Source: Bordetella petrii (lineage in GTDB: Bacteria > Pseudomonadota > Gammaproteobacteria > Burkholderiales > Burkholderiaceae_B). From it: a DNA stretch of 64,000 bases. Position 1 is the stretch's first letter. The number at the start of each line of letters is the position of its first letter. Made by a program: the position numbers and the translations under genes. The DNA lies in NCBI RefSeq assembly GCF_000067205.1, contig NC_010170.1, positions 2,356,001-2,420,000 of the forward strand. Direction: 5' to 3'. This document shows positions 34,601 through 41,946 of the stretch, in pieces. The notes beneath the pieces are model-generated. The model saw only the letters and a program-made list of their open reading frames with translations. It made no database searches and was not told the origin of the DNA.

Positions 34601-35293
34601 ATTGAGGCTGCCGACGGAGTGATGCTTGTGACGGACATGCTGCATGAATGCTTGCCCAACTACAAGGCATTCCCGGGCACGGCATATTTGAGACCCGATG
34701 TGCGCCGCGTAGCCGAATATCGTGACCGCTTGCCTACAGGTAGGCGCTTGGTTGGATTGAGTTGGCGTAGCAGTCTGACAACGCACTCTCGCAACGAACA
34801 TTATTTGACGATAGAGGAACTGGAGCCTATTTTTAATATAGAGGGAATTCAGTTCGTCAATTTTCAATATGACGAATGTGAAGACGAGTTGGCGTGGGTT
34901 GAGTCGCTGTACCCGGGAAAGCTGATTAATTTTTCGGACTTGGATCAGTACAATGACCTGGACGGCGTCGCGGCACTAATGACGTGCATGGATTTGATGC
35001 TTGCGCCAGCGACTACGGTTGTCGAACTCGCCGGTGCGCTGGGTTGCCCCACCTGGATGTTCTCGAATTCTTCCGAGTTGCACTGGCGCCGAATTGACGG
35101 TCTCGGAACAGATGTTTGGCATAATAGTATCCGTCACATTGAGGGCTCCGTATTAGGGGATAAATCCACACTGGTGGCGGAAGTGCACAAGCGGTTGTCC
35201 GCATTTGCCACAGCACGTTCGGTAGAGGACGCAAGTTCGGCTATGTTGGAATCTGTAGTTACTAACCGGCTTGTTGCAGGCAATGGCGCCTGA
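31673..35293 (+). CDS. KpsC-domain / TPR-like / GT9-GT41-like fusion glycosyltransferase
   Basis: This 1206-residue protein (ATG 31673; the frame is open from a TTG at 31664) is a multidomain fusion. Residues about 95-410 match one KpsC-type Kdo-transferase module (RMEDGFIRS, SLIVDSKGLYYDP, PHPEVYKGYQ, TSLSGLEALLRGK, FYAGWGLT). A long helical region follows (about 450-880) with TPR-like helical pairs (LVLDAQRRRIDLGD and neighbours). The C-terminal third (about 890-1190) resembles the catalytic half of GT9 or O-GlcNAc-transferase-like enzymes (LVGLSWRSSLTTHSRNEHY; APATTVVELAGALG). A separate full KpsC is encoded at 41947, so this protein probably does something else: candidate capsule polymerase or main-chain glycosyltransferase. 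Codon use is strongly AT-shifted. Confidence 0.8.
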   Translation: MANKIEAASKHVKENFSDRRTRFLLSLPSLRSDNSRRRINYIFRLRDRLFFRKKKPSSEEYPFRIIDPYEVFGEDFRFSEWTLVGDNWRATEDVKPVAIFWGFNNWKWGFVSDYLADYRVVFAPRKILSIPSLIALRKFPIKPSAFFFWGFTEPRMVRWYASTRHIPTFRMEDGFIRSAALGASHATPYSLIVDSKGLYYDPNRESDIEAILNEYNFSDTELAAAEESLNLIRALDIAKYNPPSFNGGQGGGIKIRRKIAVIGQVDNDMSIRLGNVDKWTMIELIRLAKFENPDAQIVYRPHPEVYKGYQKSKFRARVVTAICEIANPDVPLGQFLGTVDHVYTITSLSGLEALLRGKKVTVVGAAFYAGWGLTDDRVKLPRRTRQRSLIELFAAIYLKYPKYLADLNDPAIGIQAACLKIKADYEIGRFQLIKSGDSEQTAAMRAITASAHWPQLVFGTNKDLAGRDLQKIIGGIDFSELFLNRPGAIFQATLLYSICGMCSGNAARNAFLSAVRGFVDAEVFNELLLDLSHAYPGEYVAKQLAWLLAEVKNPRASVQVLSDELIRSIEMNLRMVEAEASEESSPSVKAPSAPIPLTAEQADLLYEVFDYSISIRDIDRAIKSAKRLLLAGYYVPKLMPKMAQIASLKFDNESAKIIAMLSHYGDLNGMMALLQARSYSSQDISRDILGFITLLAKLISLKPDRVNDAIFLIKKFPELFDEDKFERILIGILMLNSRRSMDRVLGLLAVERPHLALSAIEGLLDSGETSGNIRIVYSQALSYAGRLGDALAVMDRARQEQKISSTYRETLRLYVLAGMYEEGYKLVLDAQRRRIDLGDMHPRKIYFGSRMIKEAFFTFTELSLKRTVETYYPEKYFHYASPCGVHDSLFMLAIFGPGDEIRFASIYNLLPQKLQQKDISISCDPRLQALFSRSFRHLRFVPVPRPRNSDPIDIEEYSKVLGSDLIGVINNTATESIEAADGVMLVTDMLHECLPNYKAFPGTAYLRPDVRRVAEYRDRLPTGRRLVGLSWRSSLTTHSRNEHYLTIEELEPIFNIEGIQFVNFQYDECEDELAWVESLYPGKLINFSDLDQYNDLDGVAALMTCMDLMLAPATTVVELAGALGCPTWMFSNSSELHWRRIDGLGTDVWHNSIRHIEGSVLGDKSTLVAEVHKRLSAFATARSVEDASSAMLESVVTNRLVAGNGA

Positions 35294-36341
35294 CAGCTCC
35301 AACGTGCTATTGACGACGTTCCCGGAGCATCGCTCCAGGAACGTGGGAGATTGTCTGATAACCGACTCGACGCTGTCGCTCATTAGGTCACGGGTTCCCC
35401 AATTTGACCCCGTGATTCTGTTTCGCGAAGAATCGTTAGATTCACTTAATGATGAGGTGGTCCGGAATATTATCGCTCCCGGATTCTCCGTTTCTAATGG
35501 AACTTATCCAAACCTTTTCCGACTATACGCGGACTTACAGAGGATGCCGGCTTTTTTCCCGATAGGATGTTCGCTGCAACATCCGTCGGCAGGCGCTAGC
35601 GTGGCGAGCGACTATTCGTACGATCGTCATACTTTGAATTTTTTGCGGTGGATTGCTTCGGAGTTCGGCCCGTTGCCGTGTCGTGATCATTTGATCGTGG
35701 ATATATTGAGTCGCCATGGTATTTCGGCAGTTTATAGCGGGGACATGGCACTTTATGACGAAAAAAAAATAGGCTTGCCGTTCCAGCCCCCAGCTGCGAT
35801 GAATTCGGTGGTATTCACAATTCCGCATCATGAACGATTCGTTCGGCAGGCGGCAGGCGTGTTAAATGCGATCGTGGCGTGCGCTAGTCAGGCGCGCCGG
35901 TATGTTGCGTTTCACAGCCTTCCGAATTCGCATTCCCGCCGCGTCGCCGAGCTGGCACTAGCGTTAGGATTCGAGGAATTGCATCTTTATGGGTCTGCGT
36001 GCAATTTGGATATCTACGATGACATTGACCTGCATATCGGCTATAGGCTGCACGGGCATATTGCGTTTCTACGGCGTCGGAAGGCATCGGTATTGTTAGT
36101 GGAGGATTTCCGGTCGTATGGATTTTCCCAGACATGGGGCACTTCCGTGGGGTGTTTTAACGCCTTTGGCTGTGGATCGATATCCGAAGATGAGGCTCTT
36201 CCTGCCGAAATTATACGATTTGTGAATCAGCAATTTGATGAGGAGTTCGACGATTATCGCCGGGTTTTTGACTCTATAGATAGCACTCACGCGGCCTTTG
36301 TTAAGCCATATTTCGACGACCTGGCGTCTAGACTTTGTTGA
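35283..36341 (+). CDS. Polysaccharide pyruvyl transferase family protein (CsaB/WcaK-like)
   Basis: The 352-residue product from the ATG at 35283 resembles the polysaccharide pyruvyl transferase family: an N-terminal NVGDCLITDSTLSLIR stretch that corresponds to the family's NxGD nucleotide-sugar-fold start, and a C-terminal GYRLHGHIAFLRRRKASVLL block with the conserved RxHG histidine. Family members add pyruvate ketals from phosphoenolpyruvate to sugars or act as glycosyltransferase-like enzymes. The start overlaps the end of the preceding fusion gene by 11 bases. Next gene downstream is pseB. Whether the capsule is pyruvylated is unknown. Confidence 0.78.
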   Translation: MAPDSSNVLLTTFPEHRSRNVGDCLITDSTLSLIRSRVPQFDPVILFREESLDSLNDEVVRNIIAPGFSVSNGTYPNLFRLYADLQRMPAFFPIGCSLQHPSAGASVASDYSYDRHTLNFLRWIASEFGPLPCRDHLIVDILSRHGISAVYSGDMALYDEKKIGLPFQPPAAMNSVVFTIPHHERFVRQAAGVLNAIVACASQARRYVAFHSLPNSHSRRVAELALALGFEELHLYGSACNLDIYDDIDLHIGYRLHGHIAFLRRRKASVLLVEDFRSYGFSQTWGTSVGCFNAFGCGSISEDEALPAEIIRFVNQQFDEEFDDYRRVFDSIDSTHAAFVKPYFDDLASRLC

Positions 36342-36372
36342 GCCATTTTATTAACTAACTGACTATATATTT

Positions 36373-37371
36373 ATGCTTCGCGAAAAAACTATTCTGATTA
36401 CTGGCGGAACCGGCTCCTTCGGCAACACTTTCGTGCCGATGACGCTGGCCAAGTACAACCCGAAGAAGGTGATCATCTTTTCCCGCGATGAAATGAAGCA
36501 GTGGGATATGGCCAGGAAGTTCCATGACGATCCCAGGGTTCGTTTTTTCATCGGCGACGTGCGAGATCGGGAACGTCTCTATCGAGCCTTGGACGGGGTG
36601 GATTACGTTGTACACGCAGCCGCGACCAAGATCGTTCCGACCGCCGAGTACAACCCCTTCGAGTGCGTAAAGACCAACGTCGATGGCGCGATGAATCTCA
36701 TCGACGCGTGCATCGACAAGGGCGTCAAGCGCGTGGTGGCGCTGTCTACAGACAAGGCCAGCAGCCCCATCAATCTGTACGGCGCCACCAAGCTGGCATC
36801 GGACAAGTTGTTCGTCGCGGGCAATGCGTATTCCGGCGAACATGGCACGCGCTTTGCCGTGGTGCGGTACGGCAACGTGATGGGCTCGCGTGGCTCGGTG
36901 ATCCCGTTTTTCATGTCGATCAAAGACAAGGGTGTGCTGCCCATCACCGACGAGCGCATGACGCGTTTCATGATTTCGCTGGAGCAGGGCGTTGAACTGG
37001 TCTGGCACGCTTTCGAAGATATGGTGGGAGGCGAAATCTACGTGAAGAAGATCCCGTCGATGAAGGTCACCGACCTGGCGCGTGTCGTTGCGCCGGAGGC
37101 CAGGCAAGAAGTCGTGGGCATTCGTCCTGGCGAAAAACTGCACGAGCAGATGATCGGCGCCGAGGATTCCTTCCATACGTACGAGTACCCCGAGCACTAC
37201 AAAATCCTGCCCGCCATCAATGGCTGGTCGACGTCGCCCGAACGCATCAAGGACGGCAAGCGTGTGCCGGAAGGCTTTGTGTACGCGAGCGACAATAATT
37301 CCGATTGGATGAGCGATCAGCAGCTGCAGAACTGGATCGAGGTCAATCGCGAGAAGATCGGGAGTATCTGA
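36373..37371 (+). CDS. pseB: PseB UDP-GlcNAc 4,6-dehydratase (5-inverting)
   Basis: A 332-residue extended SDR of the PseB/FlaA1 type with NAD(P)-binding GGTGSFG (11-17), an STDKASSP segment (Asp127, Lys128) and the catalytic YxxxK pair Tyr136/Lys140 (YGATKLASDK). It converts UDP-GlcNAc to UDP-2-acetamido-2,6-dideoxy-L-arabino-hexos-4-ulose, the first step to CMP-pseudaminic acid. GC content rises sharply from this gene onward. It heads a six-gene cassette (pseBCFGHI) with tiny gaps or overlaps. Confidence 0.95.
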   Translation: MLREKTILITGGTGSFGNTFVPMTLAKYNPKKVIIFSRDEMKQWDMARKFHDDPRVRFFIGDVRDRERLYRALDGVDYVVHAAATKIVPTAEYNPFECVKTNVDGAMNLIDACIDKGVKRVVALSTDKASSPINLYGATKLASDKLFVAGNAYSGEHGTRFAVVRYGNVMGSRGSVIPFFMSIKDKGVLPITDERMTRFMISLEQGVELVWHAFEDMVGGEIYVKKIPSMKVTDLARVVAPEARQEVVGIRPGEKLHEQMIGAEDSFHTYEYPEHYKILPAINGWSTSPERIKDGKRVPEGFVYASDNNSDWMSDQQLQNWIEVNREKIGSI

Positions 37372-37373
37372 CC

Positions 37374-38534
37374 ATGATTCCGTACGGCCGGCAGGACATT
37401 ACCCAGGCGGATATTGATACGGTTGTTGGCGTGCTGAAATCGGATTTTCTGACTCAGGGGCCGAAAGTGCCTCAGTTTGAAAAACTGGTGGCTGAGCATG
37501 TTGGCGCCGAATACGCCTATGCGGTGAATAGCGCCACATCGGCGCTACACATCGCGTGCTTGGCGCTGGGCCTGGGGCCGGGCGATCGCTTGTGGACTAC
37601 GCCTGTCACCTTTGTGGCGTCGGCCAATTGCGCGCTGTATTGCGGCGCCGAGGTCGATTTCGTCGACATTGACCCGCGCACGTATAACATCAGCGTCGAA
37701 GCGCTTAAGGTAAAACTGGAAGCTGCTCGGCAGGCCGGCCGGTTGCCCAAGGTGGTTGTGCCGGTGCATCTGTGCGGCCAACCCTGCGACATGGCGGCCA
37801 TTCATGCTTTAGGCCAGGAGTACGGGTTCAAGATTATTGAAGATGCTTCCCATGCCATCGGCGGGAAGTACAAGGGTGAGTTTATCGGTAATTGCCGATA
37901 TAGCGACATCACCGTATTCAGCTTTCATCCGGTGAAGATCATCACCACTGCTGAAGGCGGCATGGCGCTGACCAATAACAAGGACCTGGCCGATGCGATG
38001 GCGTTGCTGCGCAGTCATGGCATTACACGCGATCCAGCACTGATGACGCATGTGCCTGACGGGGGCTGGTACTATCAACAAATTGAGCTCGGTTTCAATT
38101 ACCGCATGACCGAGCTCCAGGCCGCGCTTGGTGTCAGCCAGATGCAGCGCCTGGATGCATACGTCGCTCGGCGCCATGAGTTGGCACGTCGCTATGACGA
38201 GCTGCTCGCCGGCTTGCCACTGACCACGCCCTGGCAGCACGGCGATGGGTATTCAGGCTTGCATCTGTATGTGATTCGACTCGCGCTCGGCAAGATCCAG
38301 GCTACGCATCGGCAGGTGTTCGATTCCTTGAGAGAGCAAGGCATTGGCGTGAACCTGCACTACATCCCCGTCCATTTGCAGCCCTACTATCAAAAGATGG
38401 GTTTTAAACACGGCGATTTTGTTGAAGCCGAGCGCTATTATGCGGAGGCGATCAGTCTGCCGATGTTTCAGACCATGACGTTCGCCCAGCAGGATGAAGT
38501 GGTTGATGCTGTGCGCAAGGCGGTGCAATTGTGA
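37374..38534 (+). CDS. pseC: PseC UDP-4-amino-4,6-dideoxy-AltNAc transaminase
   Basis: The 386-residue protein is a DegT/DnrJ/EryC1-type aminotransferase with the PLP lysine at Lys188 (FSFHPVKIITTAEGG) and the IIEDASHAIGGKYKG block. In the pathway it puts an amino group from glutamate on C4 of the PseB product. The ATG at 37374 is two bases after the pseB stop and fits the family N-terminus MIPYGRQDI; the open frame upstream overlaps pseB. The stop overlaps the GTG of pseF. Confidence 0.94.
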   Translation: MIPYGRQDITQADIDTVVGVLKSDFLTQGPKVPQFEKLVAEHVGAEYAYAVNSATSALHIACLALGLGPGDRLWTTPVTFVASANCALYCGAEVDFVDIDPRTYNISVEALKVKLEAARQAGRLPKVVVPVHLCGQPCDMAAIHALGQEYGFKIIEDASHAIGGKYKGEFIGNCRYSDITVFSFHPVKIITTAEGGMALTNNKDLADAMALLRSHGITRDPALMTHVPDGGWYYQQIELGFNYRMTELQAALGVSQMQRLDAYVARRHELARRYDELLAGLPLTTPWQHGDGYSGLHLYVIRLALGKIQATHRQVFDSLREQGIGVNLHYIPVHLQPYYQKMGFKHGDFVEAERYYAEAISLPMFQTMTFAQQDEVVDAVRKAVQL

Positions 38535-39232
38535 AGCTGGCCGTCATTCCGGCAAGAGGGGGCAGCAAGCGTATTCCACGCAAGAACATTAGAGAATTCT
38601 GTGGAAAACCCATGCTGGCCTGGTCAGTCGAAGCCGCACTGCATAGTGGATGCTTCCACTCGGTGGTGGTTTCGACCGACGATCCGGAAATCGCTTCGGT
38701 GGCGCAGGCTAGCGGGGCGTTCGTGCCGTTCTTGCGGCCAGCCGACTTGTCGGACGATCATACTGGCACTATTCCGGTGGTACGCCATGCTATTCAATGG
38801 TTCCTCGATCAGGGCGAGTCGGTAGAGCAGGTGTGCTGCCTATATGCCACTGCACCGTTCGTGCGGGCGGCAGATCTTCAGCACGGTCTGCAGGTGTTGC
38901 TGGAGACTGGCGCGGATTACGCCTTTTCGGTCACCAGTTACGCATTTCCCATACAGCGGGCGCTGCGTATGTCCCCTGGTGGCCGCGTCGAGATGTTCAG
39001 TCCGGAGCATTTCACTACTCGTTCCCAAGATCTGGAAGAAGCATTCCATGACGCTGGCCAATTCTATTGGGGGCAGGCAGAGTCCTGGCTGCAGGGAAAA
39101 GTGATTTTCAGCCCCGCCGCGGCACCTGTGTTGCTGCCCCGGCATCGCGTCCAGGATATCGACACGCCTGAAGACTGGACGCGCGCCGAGTGGTTGTTCA
39201 GGGCCATGCGTGAGCAAGAAAGATGGGCATGA
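38531..39232 (+). CDS. pseF: PseF pseudaminic acid cytidylyltransferase
   Basis: A 233-residue CMP-nonulosonate synthetase: N-terminal CTP-binding PARGGSKRIPRKN, then the VVSTDDPEIASVA segment and VQDIDTPEDW near the C-terminus. It activates pseudaminic acid with CTP for glycosyl transfer. GTG start at 38531 overlaps the pseC stop; its own stop overlaps the start of pseG. Pseudaminic and neuraminic/legionaminic synthetases are alike; the flanking pseB, pseC and pseG decide the name. Confidence 0.92.
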   Translation: MKLAVIPARGGSKRIPRKNIREFCGKPMLAWSVEAALHSGCFHSVVVSTDDPEIASVAQASGAFVPFLRPADLSDDHTGTIPVVRHAIQWFLDQGESVEQVCCLYATAPFVRAADLQHGLQVLLETGADYAFSVTSYAFPIQRALRMSPGGRVEMFSPEHFTTRSQDLEEAFHDAGQFYWGQAESWLQGKVIFSPAAAPVLLPRHRVQDIDTPEDWTRAEWLFRAMREQERWA

Positions 39233-40323
39233 AAGTCGCATTCCGCACGGACGCATCGCTCAGCATTGGCACAGGCCATGTGATGAGATGTCTGACTCTG
39301 GCTCGTCTGCTGGCCGCGGGTGGCGCCCAATGCCGTTTCATCTGCCGGCCCCATGACGGCCACCTCGTCGACTACATCCGCGCAGAGGGGTTTGATGTTC
39401 GTAGCCTGCCGGTCAGTATTGGCAAGCCGTCTACGCTTCCAGCATTGGCGCACGCACATTGGTTGGGTTCCACCCAAGAGGATGATGCTGCTCAGACGTG
39501 CGAGCAATTATGTGATTTTTCCGCAGACTGGCTGGTGGTCGACCATTATGGCCTGGATCAGGAATGGGAACGGCGATTGCAATCTTCTGCGGCACGTCTG
39601 TTGGTGATCGATGATCTCGCTGACAGGCAGCATGTGTGCAATCTGTTGTTGGATCAGACGCTCGGGCGCAATCCAGACGACTATCAATCGCTGGTTCCGG
39701 CAGGTTGTATGGTGTTGGCGGGGCCCAAGTATGCGCTGCTGCGTCCGGAGTTCGCGCAGGCGCGGCGGGACAGTCTGCGGCGGCGTCGCACGGCCCGCGC
39801 TATCGGCCGTGTGCTGGTCACCTTGGGCGGCGTCGACCAGCACAATGCCACGGAAGCCGTACTGAATGTGCTGGATGGCGAAGGCGCGTTGCCCGATACA
39901 TGCCAGATTACCGTAGTCATGGGAGCTGCCGCGCCTTGGCTCGATGCGGTCAAGGCCCGGGCGTCGTTGATGCGCAGGCCGACCGAGGTCGTCTTGAATG
40001 TGCGAGACATGGCACGCCGCATGGTGGACAGCGACCTGGCGATTGGCGCGGCAGGCAGCACCTCTTGGGAGCGGTGCTGCCTGGGACTGCCTACGGCTTT
40101 GCTTGTGCTGGCCGAGAATCAGCAGCCTAGCGCGCGCGCTCTGGGCGAAGCCGGGGCCGTGCGGCTCATTGGCGGCCCGCAGGACATCGCCCAACGCCTG
40201 CCCGGCATTCTGGCCGAGTTTTCTGACATGCGAGTCTTGCACGCGGCCAGCGATATGGCTAGCCGTGTGTGCGATGGCGCGGGCGCTGGCCGTGTGGCTG
40301 ATTTGATGAAGGAGCGTTCGTGA
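39223..40323 (+). CDS. pseG: PseG UDP-2,4-diacetamido-2,4,6-trideoxy-altropyranose hydrolase
   Basis: The 366-residue protein has the GT-B-like PseG fold: N-terminal RTDASLSIGTGHVMRCLTLA with the catalytic histidine in GTGHVMR, LVVDHYGLD, and a C-terminal GAAGSTSWERCCLGLP block. It removes UDP from the diacetamido sugar before condensation with phosphoenolpyruvate. Starts at 39223 and 39229 are both possible; the second overlaps the pseF stop as ATGA. Its stop overlaps the GTG of pseH. Confidence 0.92.
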   Translation: MGMKVAFRTDASLSIGTGHVMRCLTLARLLAAGGAQCRFICRPHDGHLVDYIRAEGFDVRSLPVSIGKPSTLPALAHAHWLGSTQEDDAAQTCEQLCDFSADWLVVDHYGLDQEWERRLQSSAARLLVIDDLADRQHVCNLLLDQTLGRNPDDYQSLVPAGCMVLAGPKYALLRPEFAQARRDSLRRRRTARAIGRVLVTLGGVDQHNATEAVLNVLDGEGALPDTCQITVVMGAAAPWLDAVKARASLMRRPTEVVLNVRDMARRMVDSDLAIGAAGSTSWERCCLGLPTALLVLAENQQPSARALGEAGAVRLIGGPQDIAQRLPGILAEFSDMRVLHAASDMASRVCDGAGAGRVADLMKERS

Positions 40324-40838
40324 ATAGCGAAATCTGCCACGGCGATAGCGTGCGCCGGATGCGGGCGGACGACTTGGCGCGGGTGCTGGCCTGGCGCAAT
40401 CATCCCCAGATTCGGCGCTTCATGTACACAACGCACGAAATCAGCCTGGAGGAGCATGCCGCCTGGTTCCAGCGCGCTTCGGCGGACGCCCGCAAACATT
40501 TGCTGATATTCGAAGCCGACGGCGTGCCTATGGGGTTCGCCAACTTGAACGTCGCCACCGCCGGGGCAATTGCCGAGTGGGGCTTCTACGTTGCGCCCGA
40601 CGCGCCGCGCGGCACCGGCATGCGCCTGGGGCGTACCGTGCTCGCCCATGCATTCGGCCCGCTGGGCCTGCATAAGGTCTGCGGGGAAGCGCTGGAATTC
40701 AATGAACGGTCTATCAATTTCCATGGCCGCCTGGGGTTTCGCCAGGAAGGGGTGCTGCGTGATCAGCACTTCGATGGTGAAACGTATTGCTCAATTGTGG
40801 TGTTCGGCCTGTTGAGCCATGAATGGAAGCCTTTGTGA
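40320..40838 (+). CDS. pseH: PseH UDP-4-amino-4,6-dideoxy-AltNAc N-acetyltransferase
   Basis: A 172-residue GNAT acetyltransferase of the PseH kind: VRRMRADDLARVLAWRNHPQ at the N-terminus, the acetyl-CoA loop around APRGTGMRLGRTVLAHA, and NERSINFHGRLGFRQEGVLR near the end. In the pathway it acetylates the C4 amino group made by PseC. GTG start at 40320 overlaps the pseG stop, and its TGA overlaps a GTG that is the preferred pseI start. Confidence 0.9.
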   Translation: MNSEICHGDSVRRMRADDLARVLAWRNHPQIRRFMYTTHEISLEEHAAWFQRASADARKHLLIFEADGVPMGFANLNVATAGAIAEWGFYVAPDAPRGTGMRLGRTVLAHAFGPLGLHKVCGEALEFNERSINFHGRLGFRQEGVLRDQHFDGETYCSIVVFGLLSHEWKPL

Positions 40839-41902
40839 GTGAAACTATGAGCATTCCCCATATTTCCATTGCCGGTAGAAGAATTTCCCAGGAAGACCCG
40901 CCTTATGTGATTGCGGAGGTATCCGCCAACCATAACGGCCGTCTCGATGTGGCCCTGCGCCTGATCGACGAAGCAAAGAAGGCGGGCGCCGATGCGGTGA
41001 AGTTGCAGACTTACACTGCCGACACCATTACCCTGGACGCCGATACGGAGGATTTTCAGATCCGTGGCGGGCTGTGGGACGGCAAGACGCTATATCAGCT
41101 ATACCAAGAAGCGCACATGCCCTGGGAATGGCACGAGCCTCTCTTCGAGCATGCGCGTAAAGTCGGCATACCGATTTTCAGTTCGCCGTTCGATCGTACA
41201 GCTGCCGATTTGTTGGACAGCCTGAATGCTCCGGCATTCAAGATTGCGTCGTTCGAGGCGGTGGACTTGCCGCTGATCCGCTATGTGGCCGGCAAGGGCA
41301 AGCCCATGATCATTTCCACCGGCATGGCAGATGATGAAGAGATCCAGGAAGCCATCGACGCCGCCCGTTCCGGCGGTTGCACACAGCTTGCCATCTTGCA
41401 CTGCGTCAGCGGCTATCCCGCGCCGGCCCAGGATTACAACTTGCGAACGGTGCCCGACATGATCCAGCGTTTCGGTCTGGTGACCGGGTTGTCGGACCAT
41501 ACGCTGGACAATACCACTGCTGTAACCAGCGTGGCGCTGGGTGCATCGCTGATCGAAAAGCATTTCACTTTGGATCGCAGTGGTGGCGGACCGGATGATA
41601 GTTTTTCTCTGGAGCCGGCGGACCTGGCGGCACTTTGCCGGGACAGTCGGACGGCATGGCAGGCACTGGGTAAGGTTGATTATGGCCGCAAGTCCAGCGA
41701 ACAGGGCAATGCGCAGTTTCGTCGTTCGCTGTATTTCGTCAAACCGCTACAAGCGGGTGAAACTATCACTGAGGATGCCGTGCGTAGCGTGCGCCCCGGC
41801 TTTGGGTTGCCACCCAAGCAATTGGATGACGTCGTCGGGCGCAAGGTAGGCCGTGATATCGCGGCCAATACCCCTGTGCGTGCGCAAGATTTGCGGGATT
41901 AG
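40835..41902 (+). CDS. pseI: PseI pseudaminic acid synthase
   Basis: The protein (355 residues from GTG 40835) has an NeuB-type TIM barrel (VIAEVSANHNGRLDVAL, STGMADDEEI, GLSDHTLDN, EKHFTLDRSGGGPDD) and a C-terminal SAF/antifreeze-like domain (GKVDYGRKSSEQGN to RAQDLRD). It condenses the PseG product with phosphoenolpyruvate to pseudaminic acid. Possible starts are ATG 40823, GTG 40835 and ATG 40847; the GTG is chosen for its GGAAG ribosome site and because it overlaps the pseH stop like the other junctions of this cassette. Confidence 0.92.
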   Translation: MSETMSIPHISIAGRRISQEDPPYVIAEVSANHNGRLDVALRLIDEAKKAGADAVKLQTYTADTITLDADTEDFQIRGGLWDGKTLYQLYQEAHMPWEWHEPLFEHARKVGIPIFSSPFDRTAADLLDSLNAPAFKIASFEAVDLPLIRYVAGKGKPMIISTGMADDEEIQEAIDAARSGGCTQLAILHCVSGYPAPAQDYNLRTVPDMIQRFGLVTGLSDHTLDNTTAVTSVALGASLIEKHFTLDRSGGGPDDSFSLEPADLAALCRDSRTAWQALGKVDYGRKSSEQGNAQFRRSLYFVKPLQAGETITEDAVRSVRPGFGLPPKQLDDVVGRKVGRDIAANTPVRAQDLRD

Positions 41903-41946
41903 CTCGGCAATATGCTGAAGTCCGTGCCTCCGACGTCCTCGGACCT

